Below the pieces are notes generated by a model. That model saw only the letters and a program-made list of their open reading frames with translations. It was not told the DNA's origin and made no database searches. Positions 10,438-22,147 of a stretch of DNA of 64,000 nt are shown here, one piece after another; position 1 is the stretch's first letter, and each line of letters begins with the position of its first letter. The translations under genes were made by a program, and so were the position numbers. The DNA is from Camellia lanceoleosa (Eukaryota; Streptophyta; Magnoliopsida; Ericales; Theaceae): positions 11,949,273 to 12,013,272 of the forward strand of contig CM045767.1 in assembly GCA_025200525.1 (NCBI GenBank), read 5' to 3'.

Positions 10438-11176
10438 CTATTGCTGAACGGATACAGCGTACTCCTCCAGTGAGCTCGGTATGAAGTATTGAGGAGGATT
10501 ATAGACCTCGGTCTCAGGCTCACAACCGAGCTGCACCACGGCTGCCCTCCAACCGCATTTGAAGAATAAATCTTTAGCTGCCTCACATTGTTGCATGTAG
10601 AGGGCTTCCCCCTCTTTGAAACCTTCAACACTGGCATCATTCGCTTTCTTTTTTAGTTCGACGATCTCTGCGTTTTTCTTTCCTTCGAGCTTGGCTAGCT
10701 CACGCTGGTATTTGTCCTTCATCACGGTCAGGGCCCTCTGTTTGTCAGGATTAGCCAAGGTAACTAGCCCGGTCAGACGGATTACCTCGGCCTCTAGCTC
10801 GGCCGTCTTCTGTTGGGACTCTTTCAGTTCGGTGGTTTTGACTTCAGCTTCTACCATGGCCTGCCTTGTTGTCTTCCTAAGCTCCAACACTCGCTTGTGT
10901 GCAATTTGACTCTTTTGCATGGCCTGAAAAAGAATGGAAAAAAAAACTAATGACAAAACTGAGCAAAACGTTGGAAAAATTAGAGAGACAAGAGGAGCTA
11001 CTGACCAGGATCATTGATTTTGTTGCCGACCGAATGGCCTTAAGCTCGGTGAAGTGCTTATGATGCTCCATATCAGGGGGCAGACATACACTTTTAGCCA
11101 TATTGAAGGCTAGCATATGGTTTTTGTCAGCCACCACTGAGTCAGTATCACAAATAGCACGGTTTTGGAAAGTCAT
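10438..11176 (-). CDS. antisense ORF of the Retand element, coiled-coil part
   Basis: On the minus strand 10438-10956 is open for 172 codons. A second open frame, 10877-11176, leads into it. A plausible 82-bp intron (10924-11005) joins them: the donor is GTCAG after CCTG, and the acceptor follows a T-rich tract ending TTTCAG. The product is rich in Lys, Glu and Ala with long heptad-like stretches (KTTELKESQQKTAELEAEV; KYQRELAKLEGKKNAEIVELKKKA), so it should form a coiled coil. Antisense genes downstream of pol are known in Retand-type elements, where they commonly end in a coiled coil. It may be expressed or merely decayed, since no complete gene can be assembled by eye. Function is unknown. 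Confidence 0.55.
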
Positions 11177-11676
11177 TTTTGGAGTCCATTTAGAAAAGCT
11201 AGCTCGATCGTGGCGCTCGGCTATGGACTCGGTGAAGGGCTTGGTGGAAGACTGGTTTCATCTTCATCAACAAGGCGTTGCTCAGTTTAGGTAGTCCGGG
11301 CGCGCTTGCTTAGGCGTGATGAAGAGGGTTGTTGAGATGAAATGACCACCACTGTTTCCTGAGTCTAGTTTTGTGGTGGTACTTCGGCTCGGTGGGTTTC
11401 GGTTAAGAGGGCCCTCTGTTCCTCTTCGCCATTTCTTCTTCTTCGGTAGTACGAACCAGGTTAATTTGTGGCAAGTTGGGGTCGGGTTCAGGAGAGGCTT
11501 CCAGTAAGAAGTCTGTTACTCTGGCTTTTCATCGGCTGTTGTATCTGTATGTCGGTTCAAAATTCAGCAGCTTGGCCCAACTTCTTTCTGGATATCATAA
11601 TGCGGCGCGGAGAGTGTTCGATTAGTAATCAGATAGTGATTGAAGATGGGCTGAATCTGCATAAAGAAGACAACTG

Positions 11677-12222
11677 TTAATTCAGTTTAGGAATAGGAAA
11701 CCGAAATAAAACAGAAGCATGCAATGAAACTGAAGTAATTATACCGGGGGTTCCTTTATTCCAGTTTATATTGCAGCCTGAAATCTGGGCTTGGTGGTCT
11801 TCAAAATTGCCAGATACCCAGAAAAAATCATCGTCATTTAAGTCTTTATCCGGTGTGTCCTTTATTATTTTCTCACGCCGGCGTCGTATTCTTAGATAAT
11901 AGACCCAGCCATCTTCTTTTGATCCTAAGGAGTATTGATGGAAGAGTTCGGCTAAACCGAGGTTAATGCCAGCTCGGCGGTTTAGCTCGGCTATACCATT
12001 AATTATGCGGTATGAGTTTGTGGAAAGCTGGGTTGGGCATATCCTAATTTGCCTAAGGAATTCACAAAGCAAGAGTTGAACAGGGAATCGTAGTTCGGTC
12101 TCTATTATGGACATGAGGGTAAAAGATACAAAGCCTTGGTTTCCCCATGGTGTGATATCTTGTTCGACTAAGGTGAGATGGACATCGTCAGGAATGTTAT
12201 ACTCCCTTCGGAATTCGGCCAA
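11677..12222 (-). CDS. antisense ORF of the Retand element, Transposase_28-like (PF04195) part
   Basis: A 181-codon stretch on the minus strand, with FRREYNIPDDVHLTL, FPVQLLLCEFLRQIRICPTQLSTNSYRIINGIAEL and GWVYYLRIRRRREKII, matches my recollection of the plant 'putative gypsy type transposon' domain (PF04195). That domain is found as an antisense gene in Retand/RIRE2-like elements and in stray genomic copies. It lies upstream, in its own direction, of the coiled-coil part at 10438-11176, and the two were probably one gene. The stretch 11177-11676 between them holds no clear open frame. Biochemical role unknown. Confidence 0.6.
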   Translation of the reverse strand: MAEFRREYNIPDDVHLTLVEQDITPWGNQGFVSFTLMSIIETELRFPVQLLLCEFLRQIRICPTQLSTNSYRIINGIAELNRRAGINLGLAELFHQYSLGSKEDGWVYYLRIRRRREKIIKDTPDKDLNDDDFFWVSGNFEDHQAQISGCNINWNKGTPGIITSVSLHASVLFRFPIPKLN

Positions 12223-13913
12223 GCCACCAGGTGTTTCTACTCAAAACCTATATTTACCCATTTAGTCTTAAGTTATGTATAAATTAGGCTGAGTGTTAGC
12301 TCGGTCGCAGAAGTGGGCTGAGTAGCTCGGTTAAGCGCTCAAAGGAGTGCCTGGGCAACCTAAAGTCTGCAAAGTGAAAAAAAACACAGGTGTTAAGCAC
12401 TGACCGTTGGATTGTGCTAAAGAGAAATAAAGGCAACATATATCAAGTCTTAGTTCAGCTATTTGGCATACTACGGGTTTTAGGCTCGGTTTGAGCAAGG
12501 GGTTTGTTAGCTCGGTTTGGGCGAGCGGTTCGATATCTCGGTTAAAAGGAAGGTCTTGTTAGACCGGTTGAGCTTGTAGGGACAGCTTTCTTAGTTCGGT
12601 CTAAAGCTAAGAATGCTGGTTTGGCCCCGAGACATAGCTCGGTCGGAATTGAGGTTTCCCAATGCACTAATTGCAAACTTAGTTCGGTTTGTTATCTCGG
12701 CTAAGATAAATCAAAAGCTGGTGACTTATGGAAACTAATGGCATGGCATGAAGTGTTAGTTCGGTTGGTTAGTCTGGTTGGATTAACATCAACTACAAAC
12801 AATTTTTTTAGTCCGATTGCATCATGATTTTGGATCAAGTACAGCGTTCTACAGGTCGTTTTCATGAATTCAAGTGGTTCTTGTGAGGTTTTTTTTCCAG
12901 AAAAACGCAAGGCAAAACAAATAGAAATAAAGTGTTTTGCAAAAACACTAACGCTATGCTATAGATGGTAAAAAGCAAAGGGCGAAAACAACAAAAACAA
13001 GGCAGATTTGTGATGCTTACCTGATGAAGATCAAAGAGCCTAGAGGATGGGAGCAAACAACAGCAGCAGAACACGAGCTCTTTCAGAAAACGAAGAAAAA
13101 AAGAAGCTCAGGAACGAAAGAGAGAGAGAAGAGGAAGTGAATAGTGTGGTGAGTGATTCAAAAGACAAAAAGTTTTGTTTTGATGCAAGGACCAAAGGCG
13201 GGAACTGTTCAAAAATGCGAGTCTGGTGATACCGCCTTTCAGCAATCGAGCATGTCACGTGTCATTGGAATGAGAAGCGATTCAGTTACTGTGATTGAAG
13301 AGACGTTTTGACTGGACAGGGTACAGATCGGCTTGAGTTCAGCTTAGCTGGAAAGGCTAAGGAGTTTAGCTCGGCTGGAAAGGCTTAAGAGATTAGCTCG
13401 GTCGTGGGACTAAGGATTTTTAGCTCGGCTGGAAGATAGGTAATCCCTATCGTGTTGCACAGATGGAATTAAGAGGCAATTGAGAGGGTAATTTATGTGA
13501 AAATTGGGCCGAGCTGGGCAATGGGTCATTATGGGCCACAATACGAAGGGCTGAGTAAAAAGGCCTTAAAGTTAGTCCAGTCTCGGAAGGCCTAAAGTTA
13601 GTCCGGTCCTAGAAGGCCTTTTTGTTATCTCGCTCCAGAAGAGCGTTGTGGATAGTTCGGTCGGCAAGGTCGCTACACTCAGAGTTAGGCTGGTCACAGA
13701 GTGCCGCTAGCTCGGTCAGACCTAGCTAATTGTTAGCACGGTTTGAGCAATACTATGGTTGGCACGATTGGAGCAGAAAGAGCCAAGGTAAGAGCAGTGA
13801 AAGGAAGGACCGAACTAACAATAGTTCGGTCTACTCTGTGGCTCGGCATGGCCATACTTACTTCGGTCCTATTAGAACTTGACCATGGTAAAACCATATC
13901 ACTTGGTTTAAGC
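12223..13913 (+). other. Retand 3' untranslated region with dispersed AGCTCGGT motifs
   Basis: No coding region is supported here. The octamer AGCTCGGT and close variants recur irregularly (for example near 12299, 12323, 12508, 12634, 13370, 13395, 13422 and 13710) and also at 10286, 10473 and 11044 inside the antisense ORF region. There is no fixed period. The open frames seen here are low-complexity chance frames. Confidence 0.55.
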
Positions 13914-13924
13914 AGTGAGGGGGG
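13914..13924 (+). promoter_or_regulatory. polypurine tract of the Retand element
   Basis: GTGAGGGGGG immediately precedes TGTTAAAG, the start of the LTR. This is the expected plus-strand primer site for reverse transcription. Confidence 0.7.
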
Positions 13925-14266
13925 TGTTAAAGGATAAGCATTATCTTTTAAGAATGTGAATCTTAGAAGGACTCTACATGGAAGAGTAAGAATCTTACTA
14001 GGATTGTGCCACGCGGAACCTATAAAAGCTCACAACATCACCTATGGAGAGATAACATAACTTTGATTTCCGAATTCACAGAGTTTTTTGTCTATTTGTC
14101 TATTTTTCTGACTTAGGCATCGGAGGTATCCAAGCACACACCGTGGCTAGCTCACGTTTGTGCTTTCAGGGAGTAAAGCGACGACGTACGGAGGAGCACA
14201 ATCCTGATCAACAGGATTATACGAGAAGAGTTATTTCTTTCCCGTACAACTAGTAATCGTGGAACA
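13925..14266 (+). repeat. 3' LTR of the Retand element
   Basis: It begins TGTTAAAGGATAAGC directly after the polypurine tract and contains a TATA-like CCTATAAAAGCTC near 14020-14030. I place the end at the GGAACA ending at 14266. The next bases, TGGCACGGTG, resemble a decayed version of the TGGCGCCGT sequence that follows Tat LTRs, which makes this end tentative. With no second LTR in the window the length (about 340 bp) cannot be verified. Confidence 0.5.
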
Positions 14267-15689
14267 TGGCACGGTGAATATGCGCACAGACTCCTATTCA
14301 TGTTGCCTGTCACACCCCTCCTTCCATTGCCCTAGTAGTTATGAGGCATCTTAAAGATAAGTTAAAATTTTAAGTAACAAACTTTCTACTTAATGTTGAA
14401 TTTTTAACTGATTATGTTTATGCCACCCTCACCTCCACTTTCACCACTACTCTCACCACCAACCCTCCTGTAACAAATACTTTGCCGCCACCATCACTAC
14501 TACAATCACTATCACCATTATCATTCTATTATCACTGTCACCATTATAAGCTCACACAACTATCACCATCACCATCATCGTAATGAAAAATGAGTTAATT
14601 TAGACTAAAATCATTTTCCAAATCTAATCTAACGAGGTCTTACCAATGCCACATTACCACCGTCGCTTTCTCCACCATACCACTACTACCACTTTCTCCA
14701 CCATACCACTACTACCACATTGTAACCACCACCACACAACCACAATCATGGTTGTCGTCGTTACCACCCTACCTTTACCTGTCATCAATAATGCCACCGT
14801 CGTCACCACCACCATCCTCAACACCACTACCATCATATTCAAGGTCAGAACTAAGCATAAGAAAACATTTATATGAAATTAAAATAAAAAAAAATCAATG
14901 AGACAATCCGAACATTAGCTCGTACCAACTTGCTTTGTCTCTTGGAACCTAATACTCAATCAGTCATGACAAAATTTGGCAAGGAATCCAATTTTTTCCA
15001 ACTAGGCCAGATAACGGCCAATTATTATTATTATTTTTTTCCCAATCCCATCTTCTAACCAAGACTAGGCTGCCATAATCATGGAGAATGGCAGGAATCA
15101 GGATATATTAAAAACAATACCCGGTGCCAGCGCATATGATTCCATTAAATTCGAAATAATCAATCTTGTTCTCTACCATACAAATCCGAACCAAACGATC
15201 TGTCACTCACTTGATCATTTGACCTGAAAAATGCTATACAAATTAACAAATCTTAAAATATTTTTTGGGGAAATTTCAAAATAATGGGATAGACAAAAAA
15301 ATTGGTTTTGTGATGGAATACAAGCAAAAAATTGTGGAGGCACAAGTCCTCCATGTTTGCGTAAATTTTTTTTTTTCTCCCACTAGAATGTAATTTCCCC
15401 CATACTTTTTTTCTAACTCACAAGTCATTGAATCATTAAAATTTTAAAATCTGAAATAAGAATCACGTCAATAATATAATAGGTGCCACATAACAATTAT
15501 TGACAATGGGCAACCAAAACGATTTTTGGCAGGGCAACACCAAAGAACAAATCAATGATTTAAATAACAAACAAATTACAATATATATATATATATATGA
15601 ATGAATTAGTCTGAAATCAAAATTTCCTAACAAAAGGTAAGCTCAGGAACATACATATCTTCTTCAAAGGGAGGATACACTCAAGGGTC
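14267..15689. other. non-coding, with a CAC/ACC-rich low-complexity tract
   Basis: 14420-14860 is a long imperfect run of CAC, ACC and ATC triplets. It creates spurious open frames on both strands, including a His/Thr-rich one, which are not believable genes. The remainder is AT-rich, with a short (AT)n run near 15580-15597. I see no gene here. Confidence 0.7.
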
Positions 15690-15691
15690 AG

Positions 15692-15989
15692 TCATGCCAC
15701 AACAATGCAAATAATGCAGAGACACAAAACAAGCAAAGCTCCCCCATCAACAAATTCGTATGTTCCACAATGAATGAAATCCAACTCTAGGACGAATTTA
15801 TATACAAACTTCACCCCATAAATCCAAGAATTCTGAAAGAATGATATAAGCATTGACATACATATATAGCAGAGCTGTACTGGTGACACGATGAAGTCAT
15901 CAACTGTTCGGTAAAACTTTTCATGAGGAGTCACTCCAGCTGCAGCTTCAACCTTTGCAAAGACGGTCTTGAAAACTCACTAAAGCAAA
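15692..15989 (-). other. probable 3' untranslated region of the GT17 gene
   Basis: Lies directly downstream of the TGA at 15992-15990. The 80-codon open frame here is Cys- and Val-rich and matches nothing I recognise, so it is taken as transcript tail rather than a gene. No polyadenylation site can be fixed by eye. Confidence 0.35.
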
Positions 15990-18263
15990 TCAGCCACTTT
16001 CTCTTAAGCAATTCCCAGGCAAGAGAAACTTATAATCATCAGCATTTTCCAAAAGATATGCCGGTAGATGAACAGCCGAATATGAGTGGGGAATGGGTCC
16101 CATTTTCCCGATGATTTCCTTGAATGTGTACTCCTCGGGCAGCATATCAAACAAGTCAGCCCCTTTGCAGATCACTTTCTGAATTCTTTTAGGATTCAAA
16201 TAATGTGAGAACCTAACTCTGTCGACATGGCTATAAGCTTTCATTTTGAATATAAACTCATTGATACGGCGGAAGCAAAAGCTACAATGCCACCCGGAAT
16301 CAGCCAAAACAATATTGGATTGGCGATAATGGGCATACCTCGTCTTACCAGACTGATACCTGTGAACCGATGCTCTCCAGCTACTATTGTCCATGAAAAA
16401 CTCAAATGAGTATAGATAGTTCTTCAGCCGGAGATGGAGGATTGGAGGTACGTCATCGCACCACCTCAAGAGATCAATAGTATGTCGGCTTGGAATCTCA
16501 TCAACATCAGACATTATCAATAAGTCATCATCTTGAATACCGGCTAGTTTGAGAAGATGATCCAATGCTAGACGTTGATATGCCTCTTCAACAAAAGGGT
16601 TTTCCCCTTTCCTAAATCTCCCTGGAATTTTCCCATATGTCAATCGTGGCTCAACAAATTTGAACTGATCACGATTGTTTTCAAAAAACAGAGGCTTTGA
16701 CAGTCCGGTGAATGTTGAGTTAGACTCAAGGAGTACAAACCCTGTTACATAAGGGTACAATTCCTTCCATCTTATGGTAAGAATCTCAAGCTCGGTACTA
16801 AACAATACTGCATCGTAACACGCCTTGGGTACTCGAATTCCCCACCCATGAAGTTTACAGAGGTTCTCCATAGATACGTTCGTGATAATAGTGTGGCATT
16901 TCAATGAAAGGCTTGGGTGGCGATTCCCACAATGGCCGCAAGAAATACGAGATCTTCTGTCCATGCATATATATAACAAAGACGCATGTTGGGACCATAA
17001 CAAAAAGAAAGATGAGAGTTTTCAAATCCAGTCCTCGCAGTATACATCTCAGTCTCGACATGCTCAATATTCTGCTCGAGTCCTGCAGATTCAGAAAAGA
17101 AAACATTTATTTTTTGTAATATTCAGCACAAAGAGATACAAACATAAGCATGAATTTTATTGCATATGCAGCAATTTGATGATTATAAAGAAATCATATT
17201 AGAATATTAAGACATACTTCAAACACTGTCCAAGTCAATACAATACACTACACAGAGCTTTGAATTTTTTTTTTTTTTTTTGGATTGGTACGGAGCTTTG
17301 AATTTGACAATGAACTTTTTCACCATAATCAATGTAATTATAAAAATTAGGGACTAACTTAAAACTATGAATACAACTTGGAGGTATTTTGTAATCAGGG
17401 TATGCAAACAACAATGCATAGTTTTGGAAAGGTTGAAAAGTCAAAATCATCTAGACTTTTAGTTTTCCTTGCACTTTCTCAGCAACCAAACGACGCATGA
17501 CAGACCCAAAAGCACAAATCAACCGAAATCGAAACATTGGTTGCAACTATTCCCAACATTGAAAATTAAAGTAACAAATAAACTCGGGGGAATTTTGTAA
17601 TCTGAGTAAGCAAACAACACAATGCCGAAATTTTGAAAGGGGTATATGTTGTTCACCCCTACCTTGCATTTCTTGATGGATTTCTTTGAGATGTAAAAGA
17701 GTTCTCATTCTCCATAATATCAGATTCTAAGCTTTTACATGAAAACATAAATTGGAAAGACATGGTTTACAGATGTGTATGTAAGTATGTATATATATAT
17801 ATATAATATATACGTCAATGTACATGCGTCTTAGAATGTAAGCGAATAGTATTTCAATTGAAGGTCAGGGTTCCAACCAACACAATCACAGAAGTCTTTC
17901 CAAAAAATATATAATAAAATGGGTTAGTTTTCTTTTTCATCTTTCTTTCTGGGTTTTTGAGGGAACCAGATAAGGAAAAAGTTGGAAAGTCAAAATCATC
18001 TAGTCCTTTGTTTTTCCTCACTTTCTCAGCAACCAAACAAACCATGACTAACCCAAAACCCAAAAATCAACAAAAATTATTGACAGTAACAAATCCCAAT
18101 AATGTCATGAAAAAAAAAAAAGTTTGGAAATTTACAAAATCAAAAGCTCAGATCAATAAGAACAATTAATAGTAAATAAATTTATGATTAATACCTTATC
18201 GCAACCATCACCGCAAATATCGTCCTTCTTTTTAGAGCAGTAATGAGATCCCCCTTCAGCCAT
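15990..18263 (-). CDS. GT17 beta-1,4-N-acetylglucosaminyltransferase-like protein, two exons, one frameshift
   Basis: Likely a Golgi type II membrane glycosyltransferase of family GT17, the family of animal MGAT3 and of several Arabidopsis genes annotated as beta-1,4-mannosyl-glycoprotein 4-beta-N-acetylglucosaminyltransferase family. Exon 1 is 18263-18195 ([19 protein letters not shown]), exon 2 is 17082-15990, with a GT-AG, phase-0 intron between. The family N-terminus (KKxDDIC, then [21 protein letters not shown]) supports this join. A membrane segment follows at about residues 44-60, then [20 protein letters not shown]. The catalytic region has the metal-binding [21 protein letters not shown] and [10 protein letters not shown], and the protein ends [11 protein letters not shown], about 387 residues, the family's usual length. 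The frame breaks near 16878-16886 between MPHYYHE and the next block; a 2-nt loss would explain it. It is either a recent pseudogene or a sequence error. The acceptor products in plants are not well defined. Confidence 0.85.
17083..18194 (-). other. intron of the GT17 gene
   Basis: 1,112 bp, with donor AAG|GTATTA and acceptor TTCTGAATCTGCAG|GA read on the minus strand. It is AT-rich with several poly-T runs. Two segments about 550 bp apart are diverged relatives: GTTGAAAAGTCAAAATCATCTAG-type sequence near 17430-17560 and GTTGGAAAGTCAAAATCATCTAG-type near 17980-18070, both followed by an AACCAAAC block. This suggests an internal duplication. No other gene is seen in it. Confidence 0.75.
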
Positions 18264-19046
18264 CGAGTATACTTTCTCAAAAAACCTCGATAAACCCAAC
18301 ATATCTCTTTCTCTCTCACTACAATCACACAAAAACACTTCCTTTTCTCTCTCTAAATCTGTCTACAGCGATCAAAGCCGTTGAAAACCCAGATCAAGCC
18401 TGAAATCGCCGAAGGTTCTGGAACCAGAAATCGATTGCAAAAAAAAAAAAAAAGGGAAGATCCTCCACCGCTTGATGGGTTGTGTGGTAAAATTCTTGTT
18501 CAGACAAATCACAACCTTCACAATAAACTTCAAAAACAGAGATGGCAAAACTCCCCAAAAAATAAAAAGAATCAAGAAATGAAAGAATTTAAATAGAATT
18601 GAAAGAGACCCAGAAAATGGGTTTTGTGAAGAGAGAGAGAGAGAAAGAGAAAGAGAGTGGTGAGTTGTGGTGTTGTTGGGTATGTGATGTGTTGGTGCCT
18701 CTCTGGTTAATGGGTGTGATGGGAAGGAAGCCGTTTTTCTTGTCTTCTACCCCACTTCTCTCTCCTCATATATATATATATATACACACTTACATATAAT
18801 TGAACCTAATGCTGAATTTACGAAATTAGCCATGGATTTGTGAAATGGGTTGAATTGGTGAAGATGGGTGTTCTGGGGTTTTAAGATGTTGGCATAGTAT
18901 TATTTGGCTAGGTCTCTACGCGCTTCTATTTGAATGGCTCAAGATCAAGACAACTGTAGCGTGTTTCTTGATTAGTATAACGGTTTTGCGCTCTCTTTGA
19001 TGCCAATTCTCATCGCTTTATTACTCGTTTTTGGCAGGGAATTTTA
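18264..19046 (-). promoter_or_regulatory. 5' leader and upstream region of the GT17 gene
   Basis: Upstream of the start codon the minus strand has purine-rich tracts, seen as CTCTTTCTCTC on the plus strand near 18305-18355, and poly-T (18440-18454). A GA-rich run lies at 18633-18657, and a (TA)n run at 18768-18783 followed by ACACAC. A TATA element cannot be singled out. The region ends at a MITE 784 bp above the ATG. Confidence 0.35.
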
Positions 19047-19313
19047 GGCCTTGTTTGGGAAGACTAAATAAGTACATTTTTTATTTTTTTGGATAAAAAA
19101 ATTGAGGTTGAAAATATGGATGTTTGGGTTAACTTTTTAACTTTTTATTGAAAAATGTGTAATAAAAAATTGTGAAAATTGATTTTTAGAGAAAAATTTG
19201 AATTGGGAGTTGTGCAGCCGTAATTGTTGACTTTTGGTGAATAGTGTTAATTTTTTTACTTTTTGAGTAACTTTTTGACTTTTTAAATTATTTGAGAGTA
19301 CCCAAACTTGGCC
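19047..19313. mobile_element. PIF/Harbinger (Tourist-like) MITE, 267 bp
   Basis: The termini GGCCTTGTTTGGG and CCCAAACTTGGCC are inverted repeats (11 of 13 match) and are flanked on both sides by TTA (19044-19046 and 19314-19316), the target duplication typical of PIF/Harbinger. There is no coding capacity. A second, more decayed copy of the same family lies at 31137-31386, sharing the internal blocks ATATGGATGTTTGGGTTAA and AGCCGTAATTGTTGACTTT. Confidence 0.8.
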
Positions 19314-20796
19314 TTAGTCCATTTTTGAATGATGGTAAAAAGTATTTTTTTTTTAATTTTTAATTAAGTTTTTGATTTTTTTAGATAAATAATTTAAGAA
19401 GTTGGTAAAAATTTACTTTTAACTTTTTAATTAATATTTATTTATGATGTTAAATCATAATAAAATGACCAAACTACTCCCATTTAATTTAAAATATTTA
19501 CAATTTCACCCCTTATCACATTTTGACCCATGAGAGATAGAATTGTGATTTTATTATTAGCTAAAAACTAACTTCTCAAATAATTTTATTTTTAAAAAGC
19601 TAATTTTTAACTATTACTACAAACCAAAAATAATAATTAAAAGCAAACTTCCCAAAACAAGCTTTTGATTATGGTAGAAGTTGTGTTCCATTGAAGTCGG
19701 CTAGTTTCCAAGGTTGAAACAAATCACCTTGTTTGAATGTTATATCTATTAACAATCTTATTAAACCCTTATTTAGAAATATGTTATTTTGTCAAAAGAA
19801 AAAAAAAATGTTGTGATAACTTAAAATGGTTTTTTGGCTAAAATGTTTAATCTGCGAATGAGATTTAAATGTCATTATTTTTTTAAAAATATTAGAAATC
19901 TTAAAAAATTTATCAAAAGTTTTATCAAATGTCTCACATTAGTGTAGAGTGAAACCCAAACCTCAAAAAATTTATCAAAATTTTTATCAAATATCTCACA
20001 GTAGTATGGGGTTCGACCCACACCATGTGAGTCTTACATTCTTTTAGAATATTTAGCATTACTTGTTTTTTTTTTTTTTTTTTATAGTATCAATTATATT
20101 TAGTCTCTTGTATTTTTAATAAAATTATTAGTATATGTTGAATTATTCTTTGGTTTGGTTTATACTGATTCTCTACAAACTATTTTTTTTTTCTTCATGT
20201 TTTTGGTTTTTAGTGAATTTTTTTAATATTTTAAGTAATTTGTTTTACTTTTGTATATATATCTAGATATATTTCAAAAGTATAATATTTGTCAAAAAAT
20301 TCTTAAAAAGTTTTACTATATATCAAAAATACAAAAATATATATAAATTTTGTAAATTTTTGTATTTTTGTGTATTAATTGGGTTTTAAATATATTTTTT
20401 CACAAATATTATATTTCTTTTTTTTTTTTTTTTTTGAACAGCACAAATATTGTATTTCTTATATGCATCTAAAAAAAATATAAAAAATTATTTAAAATAT
20501 TAAAAAAATTTACTAAATACAAAAAATATGAAAAAAAATCAATATTCTAAAAGTCAATCAAAATCAAACAACTAATTTTTTATTCTATTTATTTATTTAT
20601 TTATTTTTAAACAAGTGCTCAAACTAGTTTCTGTGAAACTCAATTAATTTTGGAGCTGTAAAGATGATGATCGGGGAACCTTCAGTGGCCCATTAGGATG
20701 ACCTCAACTCGAGATTTCGAATTTTATCTTAAATCTTTATCAATCGATAGTGATTTGGTTCAATGTGGATTAAGATAAAATTTAACATCAAACTTA
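19314..20796. other. AT-rich intergenic DNA, no gene seen
   Basis: Contains poly-A/T runs and a locally duplicated block (AAAAAATTTATCAAAA with TTTATCAAATRTCTCACA) around 19900-20010. There are no supported coding frames. Confidence 0.7.
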
Positions 20797-20921
20797 GGCC
20801 TTGTTTGAAGAGTGGATAAAATAATTAAAATGTTAAAAAATCACTATGAGTTATCACAACATTTTTTTACTTTTCTGTATTGTAAAAAGTCAATTAAAAT
20901 AATTAGTTCTTAAACAAGTCC
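20797..20921. mobile_element. small PIF/Harbinger-type MITE, 125 bp
   Basis: The ends GGCCTTGTTTGAAGA and TTCTTAAACAAGTCC are near-complementary, and TTA flanks both sides (20794-20796, 20922-20924). The core is AT-rich with no coding capacity. Confidence 0.65.
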
Positions 20922-21704
20922 TTAATCGTTTGATTTTTTATTGATGAGAAATTAAAATTGATCGCATATTATGGTTGAATTTTATCAATTAATACAAATA
21001 AATTATTCAAATAAACTTTTAAAATTTTTTATACAAATTTTTACAATCTCACATTAGGAGTAAACAAAGAGGAAGGATGAAGATTGCTTTGCCTTCATCT
21101 CTAATCTTTGTCGTTGATCTCATATTCTAATATTCGAAGAATTAAAATATAAAATTCTTTGAATATTATATATTTTGATTGGTTAGTTTGTATTGATATA
21201 ATTTTTTTTAAAAAAAAAAAAATCAAAATAGATTGTCCGTTATGAAAAACTAACTAAAATTGAAATTTTCGATCAGTTTTAGCGGCCGGTTTGATTCTTC
21301 CAATTTTTGGTACACCCCTAATAGTAGGAGAGAAGAGTTGATTGGTTTTGTTTTCATTTATTTATTTATTTATTTATTTCTAGTTTTTGTTCTTTGTGTG
21401 TTTTTTTTTTAAAAAACATTTTTAGTTAACTTTTTTCCTTATTTTAATATGTTATTTTACTTTTTAGATACACATAATCTAAATTTATTTAAAATGTAGA
21501 ATATATGAGAAATTATTTTATAATTTAGTCAAATTATTTTACTTTTTTCTTAAGTGAATTTTTTTAAGTACTCCTAGAATACTACTTTACATTAATTATC
21601 CACAATTATTATGTCATCCTTAAAAAAAAACTAATTAACATAAGTGACAGATGGTGGTACAACTCTAATCACTCAATATAATTACTCTAATGCTGCTATT
21701 TATT
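20922..21704. other. AT-rich intergenic DNA, no gene seen
   Basis: Ordinary AT-rich sequence with an ATTT microsatellite near 21355-21377. A segment ending GGTACACCCCTAA near 21310-21321 resembles the right end of another non-autonomous element, but no partner end was found. Confidence 0.5.
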
Positions 21705-22083
21705 TAGGGGTATAAATTTGATCCGAATGAGTTGCCTGGGCTCCCCATCAAAATTTAGGTTGGGCCAGGCTAGCCTATGAGATAGAAAATTAGCCCAGGT
21801 CGAGGGAGTATTTGGGCCTTAGACAAGCCGACAGGCTTGGTCAAGTCTGAACATTTTTTTTTAAAAAAAATTTCTATTTTTTTAATCAAAATTTTATTTT
21901 TTTCCACAAAAAATGACATTGGGTCTCGCGCTAAGTTTTAAGTGGGCTTTGAGTGGGCCGATGGGCCGGATTGGACCAAGTTCCAAACTACATGCCCAGG
22001 CCCAGGGTCCAGGCTTAGTGGGGCAGGCCAACTCGGGCAGCGGGCGGGATTCAGGAGGCATACGAGCCATTTTTACACTCCTA
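21705..22083. mobile_element. GC-rich hAT-like non-autonomous element
   Basis: The ends TAGGGGTATAAA and TTTTACACTCCTA are inverted repeats of the type seen on plant hAT-like fragments. The interior has the GGGCC/GGGCTT-rich sequence and the block CCACAAAAAATGACATTGGG. The same block recurs at about 27350-27560 and 27735-27960. No 8-bp TSD could be matched, so the hAT assignment is tentative. Confidence 0.5.
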
Positions 22084-22147
22084 GGTTAGTTTTCTGTTCA
22101 AATTAATTTATGATCTATAGTGTTTTATGGAGAGATGGTATGGCTGT

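Larger units (their letters stand above)
3963..14266 (+). mobile_element. Ty3/gypsy Tat/Retand-like LTR retrotransposon, plus strand, 5' LTR absent
   Basis: The order is leader, gag, protease, reverse transcriptase, RNase H, a second RNase H, integrase, then a long 3' region with a 64-bp tandem array and antisense ORFs, a G-rich polypurine tract and an LTR. A second RNase H between RNase H and integrase, together with antisense Transposase_28-type ORFs downstream of pol, marks the Tat group and especially Retand/RIRE2-like elements. The element lacks a 5' LTR because its leader abuts the inverted arm at 3963. All major frames contain stops, so it is dead. Many stops are CAA to TAA, CAG to TAG or TGG to TGA changes. 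Confidence 0.85.

Noticed and set aside
14646..14876. His/Thr-rich open frame on plus strand and its minus-strand partner
   Set aside because: Driven by CAC/ACC triplet repeat; no gene signal.
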